Source of the DNA: Candidatus Zixiibacteriota bacterium
GTDB taxonomy: Bacteria; Zixibacteria; MSB-5A5; GN15; JACZUZ01
NCBI GenBank assembly: GCA_022572905.1
Contig: JACZUZ010000145.1
Coordinates: 1-5,819, forward strand
DNA length: 5,819 nt
Direction of reading: 5' to 3'
Below, piece after piece: positions 1 to 5,507 of this stretch; position 1 is the first letter of the stretch; each line of letters begins with the position of its first letter. The position numbers were made by a program, and so were the translations under genes. Under the pieces are notes generated by a model. It did no database searches. It saw nothing but the letters and a program-made list of their open reading frames with translations, and was not told where the DNA came from.

Positions 1-1064
1 ATATGGGGCAGGAACTCGCCTGCGTCGATAAAGACCGCATGCCCGCCGGTGGGTTTGACAATCGGTAAACCCGCTTCTTCTAATTGCGCGCCAAAATAGG
101 CCACCTGCGAAACGCGATATTCCAGATAGCGCTCGTCGAGAACTTCCTCAAAGCCGATTGCGAGCGCTTCCAGATCGCGCCCCGTCAGCCCCCCGTATGT
201 GGCATAGCCTTCGACAAGAATCAAAAGCTCGCGCATCTTGCGAGCCAGCGCGAGATCTCTTGTGGCGATAAACCCGCCGATATTGGCCAGACCATCTTTC
301 TTGGCGGACATCAAAGCCCCGTCGCCAAGATCAAACATCTCCTGCGCAATTGATTTTATTGTACGGTCTTCATAACCCGCTTCATTGCGCTTGATGAAAT
401 AACTGTTCTCAGCGAAACGCGCGCAATCAAAGAAAAACGGTATTTCGTGTTCGCGGCAAACTTTTGCGGTTTCGCGGATATTGGCCATGGAAACAGGCGC
501 TCCGCCAACCGAGTTGTTGGTGACTGTCATTATCACTACCGGAATTTTGTCTGCGCCCTTTTCCTTTACGAACGCTTCAAGGCGAGCCACATCCATATTG
601 CCTTTGAAAACAGCCTCTGCTCCATTCTGATCTATGGGAAAATCCAGCGGCACGCCGCCTTTGTGCAGAGTGTTGGCGCGAGTAGTATCGAAATGCGTAT
701 TGTTGGGAACAAAATCGCCGGGCTTCAAAATCGTAGAGAAGAGAATATTCTCGGCCACTCTGCCCTGATGCGCAGGTAATATATACGGCATGCGGAAAAT
801 ATCCTCGACTGTTTTCTCAAAGCGTTTAAACGAACGCGCGCCAGCGTATGACTCGTCGCCTTCCATCATAGCCGCCCACTGGCGAGCCGACATCGCCGTT
901 GTCCCGGAATCGGTCAGGAGGTCTATGAAAACATGCGCGGCGTCAAGCTTGAATAGATTAAATTTGGCTTTGCGGATCAGCTCTTCACGCTCGGACTCGC
1001 TGGGAAGCGAAATCTGCTCGATAGATTTTATGCGGAATGGCTCAACCGGCTGTTGTGTTGTCAT
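1..1064 (-). CDS. tnaA: Tryptophanase / beta-eliminating lyase (3' end cut by window edge)
   Basis: This is a PLP-dependent beta-eliminating lyase of the tryptophanase/tyrosine phenol-lyase family; tryptophanase splits L-tryptophan into indole, pyruvate and ammonia in the cytoplasm. The first 354 residues are present and roughly the last 100 lie beyond the edge. Family motifs run in order: EPFRIKSIE (8-16), IDLLTDSGT (47-55), GDESYAGARSF (69-79), HQGR (99-102), FDTTR (125-129), NNSVGG (183-188), DCARFAEN (213-220), MSAKKD (252-257) and TYGGL (289-293). By alignment from memory with Citrobacter tyrosine phenol-lyase, Tyr73, Arg102, Asn184, Asp213, Arg216 and the PLP lysine Lys256 are all kept. 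Asp126 sits where tryptophanases have Asp and tyrosine phenol-lyase has Thr124, which favours tryptophanase; the Arg381-equivalent that would settle it is outside the window. The ATG at 1064 lies 14 nt after the asparaginase stop, with only a weak AAAG as ribosome binding site, so translation probably depends on the upstream gene. Family certain, tryptophanase likely. Confidence 0.93.
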   Translation of the reverse strand, partial: MTTQQPVEPFRIKSIEQISLPSESEREELIRKAKFNLFKLDAAHVFIDLLTDSGTTAMSARQWAAMMEGDESYAGARSFKRFEKTVEDIFRMPYILPAHQGRVAENILFSTILKPGDFVPNNTHFDTTRANTLHKGGVPLDFPIDQNGAEAVFKGNMDVARLEAFVKEKGADKIPVVIMTVTNNSVGGAPVSMANIRETAKVCREHEIPFFFDCARFAENSYFIKRNEAGYEDRTIKSIAQEMFDLGDGALMSAKKDGLANIGGFIATRDLALARKMRELLILVEGYATYGGLTGRDLEALAIGFEEVLDERYLEYRVSQVAYFGAQLEEAGLPIVKPTGGHAVFIDAGEFLPH

Positions 1065-1078
1065 ATGTGTTAAACTTT

Positions 1079-2164
1079 TTAGTTTGTTTTCAGTTTGAAA
1101 TCCACTACCACCTGTCCGGTGATTATACCGCGATGATTTTTTATTTCGGGCTTAATGAATTTTTCCAGATGGCTCATGTCCGCTTTTTCAAGCAGGCCAA
1201 TTTGCCGCAACGCTTCCACACAAACCGCATAAAGCGCCCGCGTTCCGCCATCGGATATCTTGACAACTATAGCGATTTCGGGTTCGCGGAAACCAATCGC
1301 CTCAAGCGCCTCGGCGCCTACTTTGTTGATAACGTTACCCGGAAACGCTCTGGCCAAAGCCAGATCAAAGCGTTTGTTTCCGGAAACCATCTCCGGATAT
1401 GCGCGCATCGCCTCGGCCACGCGATACATGGGGCCATGGCTGGCTGTCGCTATTTTAAGAAAACCCAGAGCAAGATTGTAAATTGGGGCGGCGTAATTGG
1501 GCGCGCTGCATCCGTCGATTCCACTCGGCGCTTTGGAGAGATCAGTTTCCATAGTGTCAGACAGAGCGTCCCTGACCGCGACCTGTGTACTTGAATCTGG
1601 CTTCAAGTAATCTTCCGGTGAGTCTCCGAGTTTTTTTGCCAGCGCCAGGAATCCGGAATGTTTTCCGGAGCAATTGTTGCGAAGCGGATCTTTGTCTTCG
1701 CCTTGGGTGGGATATTCTCCTTCCTGTCGCATTTCACCGGGCCAGTGAGCGCCGCATTGAAGAAACTCAGAATTGTTTCCTGCTTTCGACAAAATCGACA
1801 GAGCCGTTTCGCGGTGTTCATCGCTACCGTTGTGCGAGCCGCAGGTTATGGCGATTTCTTTTTCGGTCAAGCCAAACTCATCCGCCGCTCCGCTTGCGAT
1901 CAGCGGGAGCGCCTGAATAGGTTTGATACTTGAACGCGTGAAAGTCACAGTTTTGGGATCGCCCAGCGAATGAGTAATTTCACCCGCGGAGTCGATTACA
2001 ACAATATCCGCGCAATGAACCGCTTCCACTCCGGAGCCGCGGGTAATCAGAGCCGCGCGTTCGGATTTCGCCTGCGACGCGATGTTTTCTGAAGAACTAT
2101 TTTCTGAAGACTTGTTTTCTGTGGACTTATTTTCGGTCATTACTGATAGTTTCGTTGTTTCCAT
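1079..2164 (-). CDS. L-asparaginase, Rhizobium etli type (Asparaginase_II family)
   Basis: This enzyme hydrolyses L-asparagine to aspartate and ammonia; it belongs to the serine/lysine, metal-binding family of the R. etli asparaginases, not the E. coli AnsA/AnsB fold. The diagnostic motifs are RSSIKP (77-82), CGSHNG (108-113), NNCSGKH (163-169) and DGCSAP (217-222). From memory of the R. etli ReAV structure, with an offset of 30 residues, Ser78, Lys81 and Ser110 match the catalytic Ser48, Lys51 and Ser80. Cys165, Lys168 and Cys219 match the zinc ligands Cys135, Lys138 and Cys189. Lys281 in NKVGAEA may be the further active-site lysine. No signal peptide is visible, so it is cytoplasmic. The first 33 or so residues are outside the family domain and are built from a repeated (T/S)ENKS unit. 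The ATG at 2164 follows the upstream stop by 5 nt, with TAGAGAAA as a weak ribosome binding site overlapping that stop, which suggests translational coupling. Met9 (2140) is the alternative start but lacks a better site. Confidence 0.93.
   Translation of the reverse strand: METTKLSVMTENKSTENKSSENSSSENIASQAKSERAALITRGSGVEAVHCADIVVIDSAGEITHSLGDPKTVTFTRSSIKPIQALPLIASGAADEFGLTEKEIAITCGSHNGSDEHRETALSILSKAGNNSEFLQCGAHWPGEMRQEGEYPTQGEDKDPLRNNCSGKHSGFLALAKKLGDSPEDYLKPDSSTQVAVRDALSDTMETDLSKAPSGIDGCSAPNYAAPIYNLALGFLKIATASHGPMYRVAEAMRAYPEMVSGNKRFDLALARAFPGNVINKVGAEALEAIGFREPEIAIVVKISDGGTRALYAVCVEALRQIGLLEKADMSHLEKFIKPEIKNHRGIITGQVVVDFKLKTN
2085..2140 (-). repeat. 15-bp in-frame tandem repeat at the start of the asparaginase gene
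   Basis: Three full copies of a 15-nt unit lie at 2085-2099, 2100-2114 and 2115-2129, followed by a partial copy at 2130-2140. On the plus strand each unit begins TTTTCTG or TTTTCGG. Read on the coding strand the units give (T/S)-E-N-(K/S)-S, so a change in copy number would leave the frame intact. The copies differ from one another at several positions. The repeat lies wholly in the N-terminal extension before the catalytic domain. Confidence 0.85.
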
Positions 2165-2169
2165 TTTCT

Positions 2170-3024
2170 CTATTCATTAGCGCCTGTGGAATCACCGGTG
2201 TCATCGGTATCATCGGTATCAGCGGACGCGCTGTCAAGCGTCGCCGATTCTATTAGCTCCCTGGTGACTTTGAATCTTCCGTTATGGTAATTGACTACTC
2301 TTCTCGGAGCGTTTGGTTTCGATGGGTTCCAGCACCCGGACGTGGCTCCGGAATAATTTGGGAAATCATGGGAGTCGGTCTCGCTTATAAAAACTGTGTC
2401 CAAGTCGGTTACAGATAGGGAAACCCAGAGCTCTTCCCCTGTTAGGGAGGAAACCGAGTTGTCTCCACAATCAATCCAGAAAAAACGCAGATCAAATGTC
2501 TTTTCAAGTTCGGAATAATCGCCCGCGCTCTGAACGATGATTCTAACAATCGACGAGCCGCTGTCGGGCTGATAGCAAACATTCTCGCGTCCCCAGCGCC
2601 GGAACTCTGACAGCGCAACGATTTTCAAAAGTCCTTCCGGGCAGGGTCCCTCGCAAATCGGATCATGGCGGACCTGAAAATACTCCCAATCGCATTGACG
2701 CAGGAATTCTCCGGGAATGGCCTCAACGATTTCTACAGCGCGTGAATCATACGCGAATGTAAAATCGAATGCGGCGATAGATAAGTTATGCGAATTGACC
2801 GTAATATCAATTGTATCTCGTCTCTCCCCTGACAAATTCAGAACCTTTGATTCTATTACTATCTCAATTGAACTTGAGCCGATCGCATCGGTGGCGCCGG
2901 TCGAGTCGCTCACTTGCGACTGCGCTTCCGTCGCAAGTATAGCAAGCCCTACAATGACAAACCTTGCCACGTTAATGAATACAAGCGATTTGAGCGCTAT
3001 ATTTAGTGATTCCCTCTGCAGCAA
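2170..3024 (-). CDS. Exported protein with cohesin-like beta-sandwich region (start uncertain)
   Basis: A hydrophobic segment at about residues 13-31 ending in TEAQS is a probable signal peptide, so the protein is exported. Residues about 53-210 look like a cohesin/CBM-type beta sandwich: ERRDTIDITV, FDFTFAYDSRAVEIVEAIPG and GLLKIVAL follow the strand pattern of cohesins, where a YDxxxLE strand is followed by a PG turn. Cys111, 124, 128, 150, 186 and 231 suggest disulfides. WIDCGDNSVSS and the late VVNYHNGRFKV resemble hypothetical proteins I associate with Zixibacteria (recollection, not a search). The C-terminus is an acidic Thr/Asp tail. The longest frame begins with TTG directly after a stop and has no clear ribosome binding site. 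The only in-frame alternative that keeps a signal peptide is GTG at 2970, which also lacks one. AGAGGGA at 3011-3017 sits before an in-frame ATA at 3000. The gene is 5 nt ahead of the asparaginase gene and probably heads that operon. A real gene; its function is not recognised. Confidence 0.78.
   Translation of the reverse strand: MLQRESLNIALKSLVFINVARFVIVGLAILATEAQSQVSDSTGATDAIGSSSIEIVIESKVLNLSGERRDTIDITVNSHNLSIAAFDFTFAYDSRAVEIVEAIPGEFLRQCDWEYFQVRHDPICEGPCPEGLLKIVALSEFRRWGRENVCYQPDSGSSIVRIIVQSAGDYSELEKTFDLRFFWIDCGDNSVSSLTGEELWVSLSVTDLDTVFISETDSHDFPNYSGATSGCWNPSKPNAPRRVVNYHNGRFKVTRELIESATLDSASADTDDTDDTGDSTGANE
2194..2220 (-). repeat. 9-bp tandem repeat encoding Asp-Thr-Asp units
   Basis: Three 9-nt units (2194-2202, 2203-2211, 2212-2220) read GATACCGAT twice and then GACACCGGT on the coding strand. 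They encode D-T-D, D-T-D, D-T-G near the C-terminus of the cohesin-like protein. Two of the units are identical. The resulting low-complexity acidic tail is probably disordered. Confidence 0.8.
2996..3024 (-). promoter_or_regulatory. Possible promoter for the cohesin-like/asparaginase/tryptophanase operon
   Basis: TTGCTG (3019-3024) and TATAGC (2996-3001) are separated by 17 nt and lie just after the terminator of the upstream gene, where an operon promoter is needed. The element overlaps the 5' part of the longest reading frame. If it is used, the transcript would begin near 2990 and the protein would have to start later, for instance at GTG 2970. The TTGCT hexamer start is shared with the elements before the two dockerin-like genes. 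Confidence 0.35.
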
Positions 3025-3033
3025 TTACTGCCG

Positions 3034-3072
3034 ATAAAAGAAAACCGAAGCCTTCCGTCGGCTTCGGTTTTC
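3034..3072 (-). terminator. Intrinsic terminator after the secreted beta-rich gene
   Basis: A perfect 13-bp inverted repeat pairs 3040-3052 with 3060-3072 around a 7-nt loop. On the minus strand the stem is followed by TTTTAT, so RNA leaving the gene at 3763-3122 would form a GC-rich hairpin and then a U-run. It lies 50 nt past that gene's stop codon and just before the next reading frame, which separates the two transcription units. Confidence 0.85.
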
Positions 3073-3121
3073 AAAAATCATACTATCAAACAGGTTAACG
3101 ATTCAGTGATTCTGCTAACGA

Positions 3122-3763
3122 TTACTTGGCGCTATCCGGCTTTGCTTTCTCAGCTTTCTCTTTCGCAACCACCTCAAAACAATATGGCCCTTCCCAGGAA
3201 GGATTTGATCCCGGGGCGAACATCCAGGCGCCTCCCGGTGGAATATAGGCGCTGTCAATGCAGAGTGTTCCGGCGCCGACGGCGATCATCTCGAAAGAGA
3301 AGTACTTTTTTTCCGTCGTCACGCCCCAGACATTGTTCATACAGATGCCGCCCACCAGAGCTGAATCCGGAAGGTTACCATCCCAACTGTCGACACGCCT
3401 TTGAAGTCCGCCCAAATCCCATATCGAACGATCCTCAAAACCGTTGTAGGCGCTGATTGAGCTCAAATGATAGCTTGCCGAATCGGCGTCTTTATCAAAA
3501 ATGTGGACAACCGATTTCAAACCGTCTTTGCCCGTGAATTGAAAGCCCAGCGTGAAGCCACTTCGCTTGCTGCCATTGGAAGCGTAAACGTCCATGTTAA
3601 ATGGCACACCTGATTCAATCTTGTCCTTGCCAATCGCTCCTTCTCCGCTAACTTCGACGCGTACGGCTGAAACCAAAGAATCGGTCGCTTGAGCTCTTGC
3701 GCTTATAGCGAAACTGCCCACGGCCATACAAATTACGGCCAGCGCTAAGATTTTTCTTGTCAT
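3122..3763 (-). CDS. Secreted protein, unknown beta-rich domain
   Basis: Residues 1-24 form a clear signal peptide: MTRK, a hydrophobic core, then SARA-QA as the likely cleavage site. The mature part, about 190 residues, is rich in short beta-type segments. Near its start, SGVPFNMDVYAS then SGFTLGFQFTG resembles the first strands of a cohesin/CBM-like sandwich, although this is weaker than in the protein encoded at 3024-2170. Visible motifs are SWDGNLPDSALVGG (126-139), LCIDSAYIPPGGAW (167-180) and the closing PSWEGPYC (188-195). Cys141, 168 and 195 could form disulfides. The tail KEKAEKAKPDSAK is lysine-rich and probably disordered. I recall similar PPGGAW and WDGxLPD motifs in hypothetical proteins of Zixibacteria-like genomes, but assign no function. 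The start is well supported: GGGAGGA at 3768-3774 lies 4 nt before the ATG. The gene has its own terminator and appears to be a single-gene unit. Confidence 0.88.
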   Translation of the reverse strand: MTRKILALAVICMAVGSFAISARAQATDSLVSAVRVEVSGEGAIGKDKIESGVPFNMDVYASNGSKRSGFTLGFQFTGKDGLKSVVHIFDKDADSASYHLSSISAYNGFEDRSIWDLGGLQRRVDSWDGNLPDSALVGGICMNNVWGVTTEKKYFSFEMIAVGAGTLCIDSAYIPPGGAWMFAPGSNPSWEGPYCFEVVAKEKAEKAKPDSAK

Positions 3764-3784
3764 AAATTCCTCCCGTTAAGATAA

Positions 3785-3814
3785 CCTATATTTCGAATAT
3801 TCTAAAATTCTCAA
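3785..3814 (-). promoter_or_regulatory. Candidate promoter for the secreted beta-rich gene
   Basis: TTGAGA (3809-3814) and TATAGG (3785-3790) are separated by 18 nt, which would give a leader of about 15-20 nt running into the strong GGGAGGA site. A rival is a perfect TATAAT at 3851-3856 on the same strand, but it has no good -35 partner at 16-18 nt. The region between is AT-rich. Either is possible, and the choice rests on hexamer matching alone. Confidence 0.35.
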
Positions 3815-3902
3815 TAATTGACTTATTACAGGTTTTCGGCTGTTCTCAGGATTATACAGTCCAGGGAGCAATAAATATCCCCGGAAACCGAAGTCTCAAG
3901 GT

Positions 3903-3918
3903 ACTGGCGAGCGCCAGT
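3903..3918. other. Small stem-loop in the gap between two exported-protein genes
   Basis: ACTGGC pairs with GCCAGT around a GAGC tetraloop. It lies about 100 nt past the stop of the dockerin-like gene ending at 4017. No U-run follows on the minus strand, so it is not a convincing terminator. The rest of 3857-4016 shows no gene and no other clear signal. Confidence 0.4.
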
Positions 3919-4016
3919 CTTGTCAATTACAGATAACCCGTTGCGGGACACGCGGATACGGAGTGCCGGAGCGACGCCTCATGGCGCTTCAATTTTGAGC
4001 AGTAATTCAAATAGAC

Positions 4017-4637
4017 CTACGGGCCACATACGGGTTCTGCCCCGTTCAGGAAAATGTAGCGCAACAGCGCGATTATATCGCCGATGTTGGTGTCACCGCT
4101 TCCGTCGATATCCCAGCGCTCAGGACACTGGGGAGGGGCGACGAAGATTGAGAAAATATAGCGGATAATGTACATAGGGTCAGCAATTGTAACAAACCCA
4201 TCAAGATTCACATCGCCTGCAATACAAATCAAGCATCCGCCGCCAGTGTTATCCCTGATAATGAATTTCGCCTCCACGTGACTTAGGATAAACGGGCTAA
4301 AAAGAGGATACATGCGTTCATCAACTGTGACTAAGTATTCACCCGGCGCCAGACCGATTATCGTATCAACTATACTGTAGGCGGAGATTATTTGAATACA
4401 GACAACGTCCTCAGCGACAACATCGATTTGATAATCAAAAGTGTTGCCATTCTGTGTCATTGTGTGGGTAACATTCCAGCATGGAGTAGACAGAAAACCG
4501 GATACTGTGATGATTATAGTGTCTTTAGATTCCGGGCTGGGTGTTGAGACTGAAATTTTCGGAAATGACGCCTGCGCCGTAGCGCCAAATAGGCAAAGCG
4601 CCAGCGACGTTACCAGCACAATTGTTATCCGTTTCAT
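4017..4637 (-). CDS. Secreted protein with Ig-like domain and C-terminal dockerin-like module (paralogue A)
   Basis: The 206-residue product starts with a signal peptide (residues 1-24, MKRITIV...ATAQA-S). Residues about 25-130 form a beta-rich, Ig-like domain with Cys53 and Cys80; GLAPGEYLVTVDE (95-107) is a typical late strand. Residues 135-206 are a dockerin-like module. CLICIAGD opens it, loop 1 is DVNLDGFVTIAD (142-153) with canonical calcium-binding positions, and a YIIRYIF helix follows. Loop 2 is DIDGSGDTNIGD (176-187), followed by LLRYIF. Cys138, 171 and 204 are spaced exactly 33 residues apart. It is a paralogue of the neighbour at 5421-4798, sharing the domain order and almost the same cysteine positions. 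The ATG at 4637 is chosen because AGGAGG ends 7 nt before it and a signal peptide follows. A GTG at 4727 would add 30 residues ahead of the signal peptide and lies just upstream of the predicted transcript start. In type I systems dockerins bind cohesins; no partner is proven here. Confidence 0.9.
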   Translation of the reverse strand: MKRITIVLVTSLALCLFGATAQASFPKISVSTPSPESKDTIIITVSGFLSTPCWNVTHTMTQNGNTFDYQIDVVAEDVVCIQIISAYSIVDTIIGLAPGEYLVTVDERMYPLFSPFILSHVEAKFIIRDNTGGGCLICIAGDVNLDGFVTIADPMYIIRYIFSIFVAPPQCPERWDIDGSGDTNIGDIIALLRYIFLNGAEPVCGP

Positions 4638-4644
4638 CAGATGT

Positions 4645-4650
4645 CCTCCT
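4645..4650 (-). promoter_or_regulatory. Ribosome binding site that fixes the start of paralogue A
   Basis: AGGAGG lies 7 nt before the ATG at 4637. A 15-nt hairpin directly abuts its upstream side (4651-4665), so folding of the leader could affect access to the site. Confidence 0.85.
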
Positions 4651-4702
4651 GGCATTTCAAATGCCGTATGAGTTTTTATGTTCGCGGCGGCAAACTTTTG
4701 CC
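4651..4702 (-). promoter_or_regulatory. Two small hairpins in the leader of paralogue A
   Basis: The first hairpin (4689-4702) pairs GGCAA with TTGCC around a 4-nt loop. The second (4651-4665) pairs GGCATT with AATGCC around TGA and ends at the base before AGGAGG. Both lie in the predicted 88-nt leader. They fit no riboswitch or leader family I recognise, and could influence translation or mRNA stability. Confidence 0.4.
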
Positions 4703-4731
4703 TCACTCCCGGGAGGTGGGGAGACACTTAA

Positions 4732-4760
4732 AATATCGCGGACGGTGGGTGTTTTAGCAA
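4732..4760 (-). promoter_or_regulatory. Promoter-like element shared by the two paralogues (copy A)
   Basis: TTGCTA (4755-4760), a 17-nt spacer and GATATT (4732-4737) lie on the minus strand inside CACTTGCTAA. The predicted transcript start is near 4725, giving a leader of about 88 nt before the ATG at 4637. The same CACTTGCTAA and 17-nt spacing recur before the paralogue at 5421, while the spacer sequences differ, which points to a functional element. Confidence 0.55.
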
Positions 4761-4797
4761 GTGGAAAGTTCGCGGAAAGCGGGGTATTGTGACATGA

Positions 4798-5421
4798 TTA
4801 TTCAGGACTGCAAACAGACGATGGGCCATCCGCGAAAATGTATCGGACCAGAAATATTGCGTCGCTAATAGTGATCTCGCCGTCGGCGTTAGCATCAGCC
4901 TCACGCATACATTCTGGTTCTAATCCGCCTCCAAAGATATATTTCACCAGAAAAATAGGATCACCAATTTCGACTTCATCGGATGCGTTGGCGTCACCTG
5001 CTATGCATAAGAAACACGGCGAAATATCGGAGCTGTCTCCTACGACGAATTGAATCAACGAATCACGTGTAAAGTAAAGCGTGCTATCACCCCAATAGTA
5101 ATTCTCAACAATTCTTAGTGTATAGAGTCCTGGTTCAGCAATAGAAATACTGTCGAATAGTGTGTATGGGACTGGAACTGTAAAACAGCCATCACCGTAA
5201 GTGGATATGTCAAAGACTACACTATCTCCGGACTGAAAAAGTGAGGTCGTGCTTGGACCACAATCATGAGGTAACATTCCATTGGAGAGAATTGTAAACA
5301 CTACCCCGGGCTGCGGGTTCGCAGGTTCTACAACGATGTCGAAAATCCAGGCCTGTACAGAACTCGCACAGAACAGAACAACCATTACAGCCAGCCCCAC
5401 ACATATTGCTCTAGACTTCAT
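4798..5421 (-). CDS. Secreted protein with Ig-like domain and C-terminal dockerin-like module (paralogue B)
   Basis: The 207-residue product has a signal peptide (residues 1-24, ending SSVQA-W). A beta-rich domain spans about 25-130, with Cys54 and Cys79 and with EPGLYTLRIVE (96-106) matching GLAPGEYLVTVDE of paralogue A. A dockerin-like module spans 136-207: CFLCIAGD, loop 1 DANASDEVEIGD (143-154), LVKYIF, loop 2 DANADGEITISD (176-187), LVRYIF, then Cys204. Loop 1 is degenerate, with Ser-Asp where Asp-Gly is expected; loop 2 is canonical. Cysteines at 54/79/136/139/171/204 nearly superimpose on 53/80/135/138/171/204 of paralogue A. Outside the module, sequence identity is low, so the duplication is old or the domain is evolving fast. 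The ATG at 5421 is preceded 7 nt upstream by GAGAGGGA. A TTG at 5427 would add two residues but sits too close to that site. Secretion is well supported; the binding partner is unknown. Confidence 0.9.
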   Translation of the reverse strand: MKSRAICVGLAVMVVLFCASSVQAWIFDIVVEPANPQPGVVFTILSNGMLPHDCGPSTTSLFQSGDSVVFDISTYGDGCFTVPVPYTLFDSISIAEPGLYTLRIVENYYWGDSTLYFTRDSLIQFVVGDSSDISPCFLCIAGDANASDEVEIGDPIFLVKYIFGGGLEPECMREADANADGEITISDAIFLVRYIFADGPSSVCSPE

Positions 5422-5428
5422 AATCAAA

Positions 5429-5436
5429 TCCCTCTC
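5429..5436 (-). promoter_or_regulatory. Ribosome binding site that fixes the start of paralogue B
   Basis: GAGAGGGA ends 7 nt before the ATG at 5421, and only one base before the TTG at 5427. This spacing decides in favour of the ATG. Confidence 0.8.
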
Positions 5437-5507
5437 AATATTTCATAGTATCCCGGCACACCTTAAGCGATAGCAGACACGGGCCTGCCAAGAGAAGGGG
5501 TATTAGA

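Noticed and set aside
453..467. 15-nt match GCGGCAAACTTTTGC shared with 4687-4701
   Set aside because: One copy is coding sequence inside the tryptophanase gene and the other is a leader hairpin. The match is short, has no matching flanks, and is best explained by chance.
84..1098. Three plus-strand open frames at the left end
   Set aside because: They are antisense to the tryptophanase-family gene, whose motifs are continuous across the whole stretch.
1037..1594. 185-codon open frame on the plus strand
   Set aside because: It lies over the asparaginase gene on the other strand, which has all family motifs. The translation shows no recognisable domain.
3106..3456. Plus-strand open frame of 116 codons
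   Set aside because: It is rich in Arg and Pro, with no domain, and is antisense to a secreted protein with a strong ribosome binding site and terminator.
3903..3918. Stem-loop considered as terminator for paralogue A
   Set aside because: The stem is only 6 bp and no U-run follows on the coding strand.
4706..4715. 10-bp palindrome CTCCCGGGAG in the leader of paralogue A
   Set aside because: It has no loop for a hairpin, no second copy in the window, and nothing to suggest an operator.
4638..4727. GTG-initiated N-terminal extension of paralogue A
   Set aside because: It puts 30 non-hydrophobic residues before a perfect signal peptide, ignores the AGGAGG before the ATG at 4637, and begins just upstream of the predicted transcript start.
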